Of a stretch of 64,000 nucleotides of DNA, positions 27,115-35,728 are shown piece by piece. The stretch covers positions 1,736,001-1,800,000 of the forward strand of contig NZ_JBDZDN010000001.1 of assembly GCF_040049215.1 (NCBI RefSeq), given 5' to 3'. The translations under genes and the position numbers were made by a program. The notes under the pieces were generated by a model, which did no database searches, had not been told where the DNA came from, and saw only the letters and a program-made list of their open reading frames with translations. The DNA is from Mesorhizobium_K sp040049215 (GTDB taxonomy: Bacteria > Pseudomonadota > Alphaproteobacteria > Rhizobiales > Rhizobiaceae). Numbering within the stretch: the stretch's first letter is position 1; the number at the start of each line of letters is the position of its first letter.

Positions 27115-28269
27115 ATGGTCCCGCTGCCGCTGCGAGACTGGCAAAAAGACGCCTTGGAGCTATGGAGAGAGGCGGGCAAAAGAGGAATCGTTGAAGTCGT
27201 TACCGGCGGCGGAAAAACGATATTCGCGCTGTCTTGCATTCGTGAGATCGAACTAGGCACAACTCTCGTCATCGTTCCAACCGTCGCGCTCCTGGACCAG
27301 TGGTGGGAGGAGGCGGCAGGCTTCTTCGACATCTCGTTGAATGACATTAATATCGTCACCGCGTCAGGGCGTATTCGGCCGGGCACAATCAATCTCGTGG
27401 TGCTGAACACGGCCGCCAAACTCGAACTGGCGCAACGCAAATTGCCGTACTTCCTGATAGTCGATGAGTGCCATAAAGCGGCGAGCCAGAAATTTAGAAG
27501 CGCGCTGGACGGCGAACCCGTCGCCACTCTCGGTTTGTCGGCCACGCCGGAGCGTCCGTACGACGAAGGTCTAAACGACGTTTTGATCCCGAAAATTGGG
27601 CCAATCATCTACCGCTACACGTACAAAGACGCATTGCGCGATAAGGTCATTGTGCCGTTCGATCTGAAGAACGTGGTGTTCGAACTGGAGCCTCACCGAC
27701 AAGCGGAATACGAAAAGCTCACTAAGGCCGTTGGCCGAGCGATTGCCAGGAACGGGCTCGATGACGATCGAACGATCGTGCTTTTGCTGCGGCGAGCGCG
27801 CCTCGTCAATCTTAGCATGAACCGCATTCGCCTCGCGCTTCGTTTGGTGCTTGCCCACAAGGGCTCCCGCACGATCGTGTTCCACGAAGATATCGAGGCA
27901 TGCGACGTAATCCAAGAGGTGCTGACCGAAGCTCGGATTCGCTCAGGGGTTTACCACTCAAAAATGAAAATCCGCCAGCGCGCCGAGACTTTGCTGGCAT
28001 ATCGTAAAGGTGAGATCGACGTTCTTATCACCTGCAGGGCCCTTGATGAGGGCTTCAATGTCCCTGAGACGGAAGTGGGGATCATCGCGGCGAGCACGGC
28101 GACGCGCCGTCAGCGCATCCAGCGGCTAGGCCGTGTCTTGCGGCCCGTAGCGGGAAAAGATCGTGCCGTGATTTATAGCCTGGTTGCCACTGAGCCTGAG
28201 ATCAAACGACTTCGGCAAGAGGAAGTTGATCTGGAGAATGTCGCAGAAGTCACGTGGGGGCGCGCATGA
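27115..28269 (+). CDS. SF2 DNA helicase (DEAD/DEAH, ResIII-like)
   Basis: A compact 384-residue superfamily 2 helicase. Visible motifs: Q-motif RDWQ (7-10), Walker A TGGGKT (30-35), DECH box (117-120), SATPERP (142-148), and motif VI QRIQRLGRVLRP (333-344). It consists of little more than the two RecA domains, resembling restriction-type and XPB-like helicases. It would translocate on or unwind DNA for the linked nuclease. Its stop overlaps the next start by 4 bp (ATGA), implying obligate co-expression. Confidence 0.92.
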   Translation: MVPLPLRDWQKDALELWREAGKRGIVEVVTGGGKTIFALSCIREIELGTTLVIVPTVALLDQWWEEAAGFFDISLNDINIVTASGRIRPGTINLVVLNTAAKLELAQRKLPYFLIVDECHKAASQKFRSALDGEPVATLGLSATPERPYDEGLNDVLIPKIGPIIYRYTYKDALRDKVIVPFDLKNVVFELEPHRQAEYEKLTKAVGRAIARNGLDDDRTIVLLLRRARLVNLSMNRIRLALRLVLAHKGSRTIVFHEDIEACDVIQEVLTEARIRSGVYHSKMKIRQRAETLLAYRKGEIDVLITCRALDEGFNVPETEVGIIAASTATRRQRIQRLGRVLRPVAGKDRAVIYSLVATEPEIKRLRQEEVDLENVAEVTWGRA

Positions 28270-29054
28270 GTACCATCGTCGTTGGGGACTGTGCACCGGA
28301 AAATCTTCTTGAGGTATGGGATGCGGATGCGGCGCGTGAAAGTGAATTTGAGTTCGTTGTCGCGAAAGCCTTGACTTGCATCTACCCCAATTACCATTGC
28401 TTTCCGTTCGCGGGCTCCTTCAAACTCGAAGATAACGTCTCTCGACCCGACATTGCCATGGTCGCGAAAGACATGTCGCACTGGTTCGTCATTGAAGTAG
28501 AGCTCATTTCGCATTCGCTTGATGCTCACGTTCTGCCTCAGATACGCGCCTTCCGGTACGGCGAACCTCAAGCGGATTGCATCAGCATTCTCTCCCGTGA
28601 ACTTCAGCTAGATCGTGATCAAATAAGGACCTTCCTGATGGGCGTGCCCCGAACGGTTGCGGTCATTGCGAACAAGCGGCATCGCGATTGGGAGATTTCC
28701 TTCCGCTCGCTTGAAGTGCAACTGTTGACAGTGTCTGCGTTTAATTCACCCGCCGGCATTCAGGCCGTTGAAGTGGACGGACGCTTGATTGCGCAGCAGG
28801 AACATATCGGATTCGGCTACTACATGGCGACCGATCGGAGCTTACGCTTTCATCGCGGTGTTGGCCTACCGGACGGCGCGATCATGGTGGACGACTTCTT
28901 AGGAGCGGGCAGCATGTGGACCGTCACGCGCGACACATCTTACGCGTGGGTGACGCGGAACCAGGGCACGCCGGACATCGCTAACGGATCGCTAGTGCAG
29001 ATGATCAGGGCATTCGGCGGCCGTTTTCTGATCAAGCAGTCGCCGGGTTACTGA
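28266..29054 (+). CDS. Putative PD-(D/E)XK-like nuclease
   Basis: A 262-residue protein that I do not recognise beyond its N-terminal 80 residues, which follow a PD-(D/E)XK layout: acidic ESEFEF (25-30), SRPDIAMV with P61/D62, then after a strand FVIEVEL with E77 and E79. The usual Lys of the last motif is replaced by Glu79, so activity is not certain. The C-terminal half shows no known domain. It ends the methyltransferase operon and is translationally coupled to the helicase, which supports a role as the cutting or DNA-binding subunit. Confidence 0.6.
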   Translation: MSTIVVGDCAPENLLEVWDADAARESEFEFVVAKALTCIYPNYHCFPFAGSFKLEDNVSRPDIAMVAKDMSHWFVIEVELISHSLDAHVLPQIRAFRYGEPQADCISILSRELQLDRDQIRTFLMGVPRTVAVIANKRHRDWEISFRSLEVQLLTVSAFNSPAGIQAVEVDGRLIAQQEHIGFGYYMATDRSLRFHRGVGLPDGAIMVDDFLGAGSMWTVTRDTSYAWVTRNQGTPDIANGSLVQMIRAFGGRFLIKQSPGY

Positions 29055-29173
29055 GGAGAATCGCAGGTCACCAACGTCGGCCGCGAACCCAGGAACAGCA
29101 CATCTTTCACGAACCTAAAGTGGACTCCGATAATAGGGTGTTATCGCGAGTTGGATCGTTCAACCGATAGCAT

Positions 29174-29968
29174 TTACGGGCGTTCGCTCAGACATAATTG
29201 AAGCTGCCTCATCCTGGGGAGCTTGTTTTCCGTCCGCTTCATTAGCGTGAGAAAGTCACAACCATTCTTGGGGAACAGACCCTCCACCCAACCCAGGGAC
29301 GGTTTGGCTGGATATGCCGCTCTATCTATCTGAACAATTTTCGACCACCCTACCTCGTCGATCTGCGCGGCAATGTACTTTACCAGCAACTCAGAAGCAC
29401 GCATATCGAGTTCAAGCATCCTTCTCAGGGCTCGCACCGTAGCGCCGACAGGGTTTGGGTTGGGATAGAGGTTTATGTCGAGATAGCGTCTTTCCAAATC
29501 GTCTAACGTACCAGGCTTTGCATAGATTTTTCGGTCGCTCAGAAGATAGATTATAGCGTCAACGTTAAAGAAAGTGGTGTTCAAGACGTCCTCCAGATCA
29601 TTCACCTTCTTGTACCCACTAGTGTGCGCCCATGAACACCTCAAGTCCCAGAAATCAATGTCTACGACCGGGGTCGAAACACGAAATCCCCCAAATTTGT
29701 TTGGTGTTGCACCACGCCTTTCAACTAGGCTCTGAAATTTTTCGGGCTTGGTCACTTCCACCACGAAATCAAGATCAGACTGGAAGCGCTTTATGGGGGC
29801 ATAGCGTAGCTCACGCAGAGCTCCTCCTATGAGCGCTACACGGCCTACTTCTTCCAATTCGTCCAATACTTCAGCGGCAAATCGTTGTCCCGCTACGACC
29901 TTTTCGCTGCGCAGCAACTGCCACGCTTGCTGGGCTAGTCGTCTGCGGATTTTTGTTTCAGGCACCAT
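29174..29968 (-). CDS. Nucleotidyltransferase (poly(A) polymerase/CCA-enzyme-like head)
   Basis: A 264-residue protein with a pol-beta-type nucleotidyltransferase core: ALIGGALREL (GG at 48-49) followed by SDLDFVVEV with D65 and D67, and a possible third Asp in VDIDFWDL. The C-terminal half is helical, without a recognised tRNA-binding domain, so it is not a housekeeping CCA enzyme. The start at 29968 overlaps the end of the dGTPase-like gene by 11 bp. It may transfer nucleotides to a protein, RNA or small molecule; the acceptor is unknown. It converges on the nuclease gene. Confidence 0.75.
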   Translation of the reverse strand: MVPETKIRRRLAQQAWQLLRSEKVVAGQRFAAEVLDELEEVGRVALIGGALRELRYAPIKRFQSDLDFVVEVTKPEKFQSLVERRGATPNKFGGFRVSTPVVDIDFWDLRCSWAHTSGYKKVNDLEDVLNTTFFNVDAIIYLLSDRKIYAKPGTLDDLERRYLDINLYPNPNPVGATVRALRRMLELDMRASELLVKYIAAQIDEVGWSKIVQIDRAAYPAKPSLGWVEGLFPKNGCDFLTLMKRTENKLPRMRQLQLCLSERP

Positions 29969-31388
29969 CGTGCACCTCTCTAAACATTGCAAAGAGGTCA
30001 ATGGCAAAATTCTCTGTCATGCCCGAAACCATATCGGTCAATAGAAGCAGTTGGTGGTACCGCGCATTGATGGGTGTGGGATCGGTTCCCAGCTCAGCCT
30101 CGAATGAGGCAACGTAGTTTCTGGAGATATGACTGTAGACAAATTGTCCAAATGGCGTGGGCTCGGGAGCTTTCACTGCTAAGCGAACCTCGCGCCTTTT
30201 TTTCCTATCCAAACTGCATTCTTCAATGGCCCGCCAAAAATAGCTCATCAAGCCTTGCAGCAAAGTGTCCCCTTCGAGTTCCAGCTTTTTAACGCTCGGC
30301 GCGTTGTAGGCATGCTCGCGGGCAAAGCTTTTCAGAGCTTTGCATAAGGGCGAGCAGGTAGCAGCATCTAGCAAACCATGAGGGAAATCTCCGCTCAAAA
30401 TCCGGTCCCTTTCGCGAAGGAACGCATCTGCCACAGAGTTCATCATATGATGGATGGTGAAGGTTCTATAGTACTGGGAGCCGATTTCGTTGACATCAGC
30501 CGTTGGCCTCTGTTCCGTTCGGAGCTCATTCACCTTGCCTCCAACGCCCTTTGCGATATCTGCGAACATGGGGCCAGCGCTCTCAATCGCAACTAGCAGG
30601 TCGTTTATGGAAACCAGTCCCTTCTTAATCGCGTCTTCGATATCGATGACCGAATAAGCGATGTCGTCACAAGCCTCCATTAGGTAGGCCAATGCGTGAC
30701 GTTTGCCGGAAACGAGGCCCACGGAAGCTAGAATTTTTTCGGCATTTGCCTGGTCTGCCGAAAAGTAGCCAAACTTCTTTAGCGCAGGATGACACTCTTT
30801 TTTCTCGCTTCGACCTATGGATGGCACCGTATATTTCATTAATGCCGCCAAAGAAGCGAACGTTAGATCAAGGCCAAAACTTCCCTTGGCTACTTGCAGG
30901 CGCGTGAGGAGCCTTAGCGCTTGAGCGTTCCCCTCCCAAGAGCGGAAATCCTGCTTTTGCTGCTCACTCAATTCTCCTCCATCTGCCAAAAACAAGTCAG
31001 GTCTGGTCTTGAACCATCTTTGGATCGACGCCTCCCCCTGGTGTCCAAAAGGTGGGTTTCCTAGGTCATGCGCTAGCCCTACCGATGCAGCAATCACCGG
31101 AACTTGGTCTTGCGCGATGTTGGGTCCAAACGCTCCGGCGTTCTTTCGGAGAAGTTGGGTGGCCAAAGAACGGCACAGATTGGAAACTTCATGCGAGTGG
31201 GTAAGTCTGGTTCGGACGCTGTCGTTCTTTTCTAACGGGAAAACTTGTGTTTTGTCGGCCAAGCGGCGAACAGGCGCCGAAAACAGGATGCGGTCATAGT
31301 CGCGTTCGTACTCAGTGCGGTCATCCGGCTCCCGTTTCGGAGAGGTGACCCCAGCAGAGAACCGATTAGGGTTGAAAAGGCTAAGCAT
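29958..31388 (-). CDS. dGTPase-like deoxynucleoside triphosphate triphosphohydrolase
   Basis: A 476-residue HD-domain enzyme of the Dgt family, which splits dNTPs into deoxynucleoside and triphosphate. The family signature QVFPLEKND...TRLTHSHEVSN gives the first His (H64), GLAHDLGNPPFGHQGE gives H107/D108, and YLMEACDDIAYS gives the last Asp (241/242). The N-terminal DDRTEYERDYDRILFS is also typical. Dgt homologues are known to block phages by draining dNTPs. Here it is the first gene of a two-gene operon with a nucleotidyltransferase. Confidence 0.9.
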   Translation of the reverse strand: MLSLFNPNRFSAGVTSPKREPDDRTEYERDYDRILFSAPVRRLADKTQVFPLEKNDSVRTRLTHSHEVSNLCRSLATQLLRKNAGAFGPNIAQDQVPVIAASVGLAHDLGNPPFGHQGEASIQRWFKTRPDLFLADGGELSEQQKQDFRSWEGNAQALRLLTRLQVAKGSFGLDLTFASLAALMKYTVPSIGRSEKKECHPALKKFGYFSADQANAEKILASVGLVSGKRHALAYLMEACDDIAYSVIDIEDAIKKGLVSINDLLVAIESAGPMFADIAKGVGGKVNELRTEQRPTADVNEIGSQYYRTFTIHHMMNSVADAFLRERDRILSGDFPHGLLDAATCSPLCKALKSFAREHAYNAPSVKKLELEGDTLLQGLMSYFWRAIEECSLDRKKRREVRLAVKAPEPTPFGQFVYSHISRNYVASFEAELGTDPTPINARYHQLLLLTDMVSGMTENFAIDLFAMFREVHDGA

Positions 31389-31670
31389 ATTTCAATCGCC
31401 TGCGAGGGGAACGAAAAGAGCACAAGGCATTAACAACTGCAACGGCCTTCGTCGATGCAATCTGAACCATCCAGGGTTTATCGGAGCCTCCTACTCCTGA
31501 GAAGGTGGAGCCATGAAAAGCACGAGATAGCCTCGTGACTTAAACGAAACGGCCTGCGGCAAACCCGGGGCGGTTCTGAAGCGCCATCCCGATACAACGG
31601 CCAGCGCGAGATGAGGTCTGGCGACCGTACGGGCGCACTCAAAGTTCCTCCTGTGTCCGTTCGAGTTCGC

Positions 31671-32684
31671 TTAGAGAACAGTCGAAACAGCGTTGTTTGT
31701 GAACATGTCGCCGTCTCGAATGTATCGAGCGAGCATCGCATCGGAAGCGTGTCCGGTCTGAGCTCTGATTTTGAATGTCGATGCACCTGCGATAGCCGCA
31801 CTGGTTGCGAAACCAGCGCGAAGGCTGTGGCCAGAGTACAACGCCGGATCGAAGCCTGCTGCCTCGGCTCGACCCTTCACGACGATGGACACCGCCTCAC
31901 CCGAGAGACTTTGATCGGCGACATGGCCATGGCGGTTAATGCCGCGAAAGATGGGGCCGTTTTCGATCACAGCGTGGCTGAGCCAATCGGTAAGGTGTCG
32001 CACTGGACACCACCGTGTGCGCCCGAATGGGATGCCTATCTTCCGCCCCTGCCCTTCCTGATCGGTCTTCGATCTACGGAGCGTGACCACCATGCCCTGG
32101 CGGACGTGCTCGATGTCGGCGACGACAAGGCCGACGAGTTCCGACCTGCGGAATGCGCCGGCAAAACCAACCAACAATAGTGCTTTGTCCCGACGGTCTA
32201 AGGGGCGATCTCCCATGCGTTCCAGGATTGAGAACAAATCATCGCGGACGATAGGCTTCGCTTGCCGTTGGGCTGTACCTACCGACCGCCTGATGCCGCG
32301 CATGGTGGCACGCACTAGCTCATGCCTGGTGGGGTCAACTGCCTCCATCGCGAGATGCGCCTTGGAGATTGCCACGAGACGTCGCTGGATCGTCGCAGCT
32401 GCGTGGATGCCTGCACTCTCTGCCAGATATTCCGCAACAAGATACGGGGTCGATGGGACAATGCGCCCGGTGCTTTCGTAGTGGGCTAGATCAGCCCTGT
32501 AGGCACGTTTAGTGCTGTCGGTGAGTGATTGGTTGATCAGGTTCCTGACAGCATCTGGCGAGCCCAGAACGGGCGAAGATTTGCATTCCACCGATCTCGT
32601 GTCGGTGGGAGGCCAGCCCAAAGTCCTATCTTTGCAATTGATTGCACGCGACCTCGCGACCGCTTGGCCGTTCCACATCGTCAT
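31671..32684 (-). CDS. Tyrosine recombinase (XerC/D-like)
   Basis: A 337-residue site-specific recombinase with all catalytic residues: Arg in GAFRRSEL (179/180), Lys in RRSKTDQE (206), GHSLRAGF (H286, R289), TGHAS (H312) and Tyr in MLARYIRDG (321). The N-terminal SAM-like core-binding domain spans about 45-135. Its ATG overlaps the stop of the upstream gene (ATGA). It is distinct from the P4-type integrase at the island end, so it may belong to the cargo or mark an older nested element. Confidence 0.9.
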   Translation of the reverse strand: MTMWNGQAVARSRAINCKDRTLGWPPTDTRSVECKSSPVLGSPDAVRNLINQSLTDSTKRAYRADLAHYESTGRIVPSTPYLVAEYLAESAGIHAAATIQRRLVAISKAHLAMEAVDPTRHELVRATMRGIRRSVGTAQRQAKPIVRDDLFSILERMGDRPLDRRDKALLLVGFAGAFRRSELVGLVVADIEHVRQGMVVTLRRSKTDQEGQGRKIGIPFGRTRWCPVRHLTDWLSHAVIENGPIFRGINRHGHVADQSLSGEAVSIVVKGRAEAAGFDPALYSGHSLRAGFATSAAIAGASTFKIRAQTGHASDAMLARYIRDGDMFTNNAVSTVL

Positions 32685-33754
32685 GCTCGACCTCCTACTG
32701 CCTCAATCCGGCATTGAAGAAGCAGGTCGAGATTGTCGCCAAATATCGCCAGAACGTCCGTGACCAGGTTTGCAGGAAACCCGGAGTATGTGAGATGAGC
32801 AACCTCGGCCTCGCCTAGGATTGTCCCGGAGCCGGGATAGGAAATCCTGCGATCCACGAGGTGCCCTTCCGCCCTGAACACGATGTGCCCGACGAGATCG
32901 GCGTGTGCTTTTATGGGCAGGTGGCGCTGCATCATCTGACGCAGAGCCGTGCACCGATCTGTAAATAGGGAAAGCGCCCGCCTTCCCAGGCGGCAGTGTC
33001 CGTCGAATGCGAACTCCGGCCAGCCGCCGATCAGGAAGGGTTGGGGAACCGCCGTCGGCGCTATTGTCACCGGACCGGCGCTTGACGCCAGCCAGATGAG
33101 CGGGATTGTCAGCGGATGGCCCTCTTGCGTGCGTGTCGATGCGAGGCGAGCTACCTCAAGTACGTCCTCGGGGATGCCTAACTGTCGGTAAACATCGAGA
33201 AGCGTCGCGAAAGAGCCTGCAACCTGCGGAAAGGCATAGGCAGGGAACCGCTTTGTCCCGGCCAAGAGCCATGCCGCCAGCGTCCGCTCGACGAGATGCC
33301 GCATTGGGTCGGCCACTACGTCGCAAAGCTGGTGCTGATTGAGATCAAGGAAGGCCGACCGTTGCCCAGTCCATCGGGGATGCAAATCGGCAGCGACTAG
33401 GAGCTCACAAGCATCCCGGCATTTGGGAGCTGCGCAGAGATCGGCAACCAGTCGTGCTGCTACGACTTGGTCTCCACCTTGCTCGGCCCGCCATGTTTTA
33501 CGTGTCGAGGCTAGTAACACAGATCGCACGGTTTCCAGATCGCCGATACCTATGTCCTCTAGTGCTATGACGACCAGCCTTCGCCAAAAGCGGTCTGGTT
33601 GGACGGACAGAAGGTAACTTGCCGCCATCAGTGCTCCGGAGACGTGTCCTCGACGGATCGTCTTTTGAAGGGAAGATGTGGCTACGTATGCGTCGTCCAG
33701 AAGCCCCGCTTGGTTTGGCCGAATGACTTCAAGGTATTTATTATCCAAATGCAC
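32681..33754 (-). CDS. RarA C-terminal-like protein without ATPase
   Basis: A 357-residue protein. Its N-terminal 100 residues contain SSLQKTIRRGHVSGALMAAS and RRLVVIALEDIGIGDLETV, close to the C-terminal helical (MgsA_C) domain of the replication-restart ATPase RarA/MgsA, but no Walker motifs are present. The remainder is not recognised. The start is a GTG at 33754 preceded by an excellent GGAGG seven bases away. It is translationally coupled to the tyrosine recombinase downstream, so the two may act together at forks or during recombination. Confidence 0.65.
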   Translation of the reverse strand: MHLDNKYLEVIRPNQAGLLDDAYVATSSLQKTIRRGHVSGALMAASYLLSVQPDRFWRRLVVIALEDIGIGDLETVRSVLLASTRKTWRAEQGGDQVVAARLVADLCAAPKCRDACELLVAADLHPRWTGQRSAFLDLNQHQLCDVVADPMRHLVERTLAAWLLAGTKRFPAYAFPQVAGSFATLLDVYRQLGIPEDVLEVARLASTRTQEGHPLTIPLIWLASSAGPVTIAPTAVPQPFLIGGWPEFAFDGHCRLGRRALSLFTDRCTALRQMMQRHLPIKAHADLVGHIVFRAEGHLVDRRISYPGSGTILGEAEVAHLTYSGFPANLVTDVLAIFGDNLDLLLQCRIEAVGGRA

Positions 33755-33975
33755 GATCACTCCTCCTTGGTTATAGGAGCAAGAGTATCGCGTGGCCACG
33801 CTACGTCATTGTTTTTGCTATAATTTCTACAAGGTTTTGCCAGACGACGGACGGTAGCGGGAAAGATGCGCGCAGCGAACCCCGTTTGCTGGCGTCCATC
33901 TTTCGGTGACGATGGCTCCTAACGAAAGGCGTGCGCTTCTTGATTAGCAGTCTTCCGGAATGTGCGATGTCTTGG

Positions 33976-34113
33976 TTGTCCAATTCCAAGTCCAACTGGC
34001 CTCTTGGACAATTCCGAGGAACCGCCTAGTCCTCTCCTGAGGTGCTCTCCTTCGGAACTCTTTCGAGGTCACCGGACCTCGGAGCACCATTGCTGGCGTC
34101 AGCCAGCAGTGGT
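33976..34113. repeat. Cluster of inverted repeats in a 460-bp non-coding region
   Basis: The gap 33,755-34,214 holds no supported gene but several hairpins: TTGTCCAA (33976-33983) with TTGGACAA (34004-34011); GGTGCTC (34041-34047) with GAGCACC (34082-34088) enclosing GAGGTC-ACCG-GACCTC (34065-34080); and ACCATTGCTGGC with GCCAGCAGTGGT (34086-34113). The last two are mutually exclusive in part. This could be a structured RNA, a replication or transfer origin of the element, or a recombinase target. No direction is evident. Confidence 0.55.
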
Positions 34114-34214
34114 CCTTCTGTTCCTACTGACCGATCTATTCTTGTCCCCTGAGGTAAGTGGGAATAGTAGGTAGGTTATAGAATAAAGGACCTTATTTCG
34201 AAGAATGCGTTCGG

Positions 34215-34883
34215 TCAGGACAACCCTGACAGGTACTTCCAGGCTTCGGGATTGTGCGCCTTGCACCACGTTGGAACAGGCTTCCCATGTTCCACAGCGT
34301 TCATCTCCGCGAGCATGGTATCCACCTGTTCAGAATGATCGACGGCGATCTCCAAGGCAAGAAAAGCGAAGCGCCTCATCACGGTGATCGAGGGGAACGC
34401 AAAGAAACGCTTCTTTAGCGTCGGCTCCTTGCCTTCTAGACTCGATACCGAAAGCTCCATATCGATATGGTGCTTTACCGCCGACATGAAGAACGGCCAA
34501 TCCCAAAGAACGATTTTGAACAGCGTGATCTGGAGGCCCTCGGGCCATTCGCCAGCTAGGCCCAGCAGGCAATGGAACTCATGGATCGTGGTGCGCTTGC
34601 CTGTCACCTTGCGCCAAATCGACGACATGATTTGTGCACGATCGTAATTCGTGACAGGTCCCGGGACGCCTTCCCTTACCAAGGTGATGTTCTTACGCCG
34701 CCTTCTAACAAAGGGAGGCTTTCTGATTATTCGACGAACTGTCTCCACAGAGCAGCCGATCTTCGCGGCCATTTCGGGTTGCGGCAACGCGCACCATGAA
34801 AAGCCGTCGAGTTCATAGGGCGACGCGGCAATCGTAGCTGCAACTAAATCGCGAAGCGCATCCACATGGTACTGGGGCTTCAT
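34215..34883 (-). CDS. Hypothetical island protein with N-terminal helix-turn-helix
   Basis: A 222-residue protein not recognised as a family. Residues 33-55 (ALPQPEMAAKIGCSVETVRR) form a plausible helix-turn-helix, and the following RKPPFVRRRRKN is very basic, so DNA binding is likely. The rest is helical and aromatic-rich. It lies 14 bp downstream of the AlpA-like gene on the same strand and may act in replication or control of the island, similar to small replication-initiator-like proteins of P4-type elements. Confidence 0.55.
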   Translation of the reverse strand: MKPQYHVDALRDLVAATIAASPYELDGFSWCALPQPEMAAKIGCSVETVRRIIRKPPFVRRRRKNITLVREGVPGPVTNYDRAQIMSSIWRKVTGKRTTIHEFHCLLGLAGEWPEGLQITLFKIVLWDWPFFMSAVKHHIDMELSVSSLEGKEPTLKKRFFAFPSITVMRRFAFLALEIAVDHSEQVDTMLAEMNAVEHGKPVPTWCKAHNPEAWKYLSGLS

Positions 34884-34897
34884 TGCAATAGGCTCGC

Positions 34898-35107
34898 CTA
34901 CAACTGGGACGTCGAAGTGCGGCGAGTTTCTTCAAGCCATTGATCCAGATCGCGAGCCTTATAAACGATCAAGCGGCGGCCCATCTTCATGAAGGGTGGG
35001 CCGTCTCCCCTCATCCTCATTTTCGCGAGCGTGGACGTTGATATGCCAAGCATGCTGGCAGCGGCCTCAGTGCGCAGAACGTGGCCCGAAGCGGTAGGGA
35101 TGATCAT
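34898..35107 (-). CDS. AlpA/excisionase-like DNA-binding protein
   Basis: A 69-residue MerR-like helix-turn-helix protein (HTH_17 type): LRTEAAASMLGISTSTLAKM then RMRGDGPPFMKMGRRLIVYK and DLDQWLEE. This is the layout of AlpA and phage-type excisionases, which bend DNA at att sites and often control integrase or island transcription. It sits near the P4-type integrase, fitting that role. Confidence 0.82.
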   Translation of the reverse strand: MIIPTASGHVLRTEAAASMLGISTSTLAKMRMRGDGPPFMKMGRRLIVYKARDLDQWLEETRRTSTSQL

Positions 35108-35206
35108 GGTCGAATTTCCTCGTGGTTGATCTACCCACGAGTGTCATCAGGTATCCGGACTGCCCGCCAATGGTGTTTTTCGACTTATTTTTACCAGTGG
35201 TCGAGG

Positions 35207-35722
35207 CTAGCCCCGGAGAAAGTCGGGATCAACGAAACTTCCAACAGGAGGGTCTTGCCCCAGCGCGACTTGAAACTCGAACTCCAAGCCCTCCAAGAAC
35301 TTTCTCATTTTTTCGTCTTTAAGCAGCTTCTTTATTTTCGCGTGAGTTTTGGGGATTGTTGACGGCGAAAGAGGCTTTGATCTTGAGGCGCTAACGTATT
35401 CGCTGGTCAGCTGGTATGCCTCGTCCCAAGTTTTCTTACTTTGCACATATCGCTCAACCAGCACGTAACGCACGTAGTCGCGCTGGAGCGCTGGCAACCT
35501 GTACCGAACGCCGTTGGGTGCCGAAATAAGTTCGTTCCGAAACCGGTACCTTAGCGCCGCATAGGTTTCTTTGGCCATTGTACTGGCATTTGGGTCCAAG
35601 GCGGCCATGAAAGCGTGGCGTAGTATTGTGGCTGGCGAACCGCGACCGGAGGCGATCCGCTCTAGCTGCTGGACGACGCGTGAATGCTTGGTCAGCAGAT
35701 AGCTTTCGGCCCCCTTAGTCAT
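35207..35722 (-). CDS. Hypothetical island protein
   Basis: A 171-residue protein, not recognised. It is rich in charged residues and predicted mostly helical, with a basic stretch (THAKIKKLLKDEKMRKFLEG) near the C-terminus and no signal peptide or membrane segment. It starts 6 bp after the integrase stop on the same strand and is therefore probably co-transcribed with the integrase. No function can be assigned. Confidence 0.6.
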   Translation of the reverse strand: MTKGAESYLLTKHSRVVQQLERIASGRGSPATILRHAFMAALDPNASTMAKETYAALRYRFRNELISAPNGVRYRLPALQRDYVRYVLVERYVQSKKTWDEAYQLTSEYVSASRSKPLSPSTIPKTHAKIKKLLKDEKMRKFLEGLEFEFQVALGQDPPVGSFVDPDFLRG

Positions 35723-35728
35723 AGTGCA

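Noticed and set aside
24524..29054. Operon as DISARM, BREX or a Type I/III restriction system
   Set aside because: No DUF1998 protein, PglZ, BrxC, HsdS or large Res subunit is present, and the GHKL ATPase is not part of those systems.
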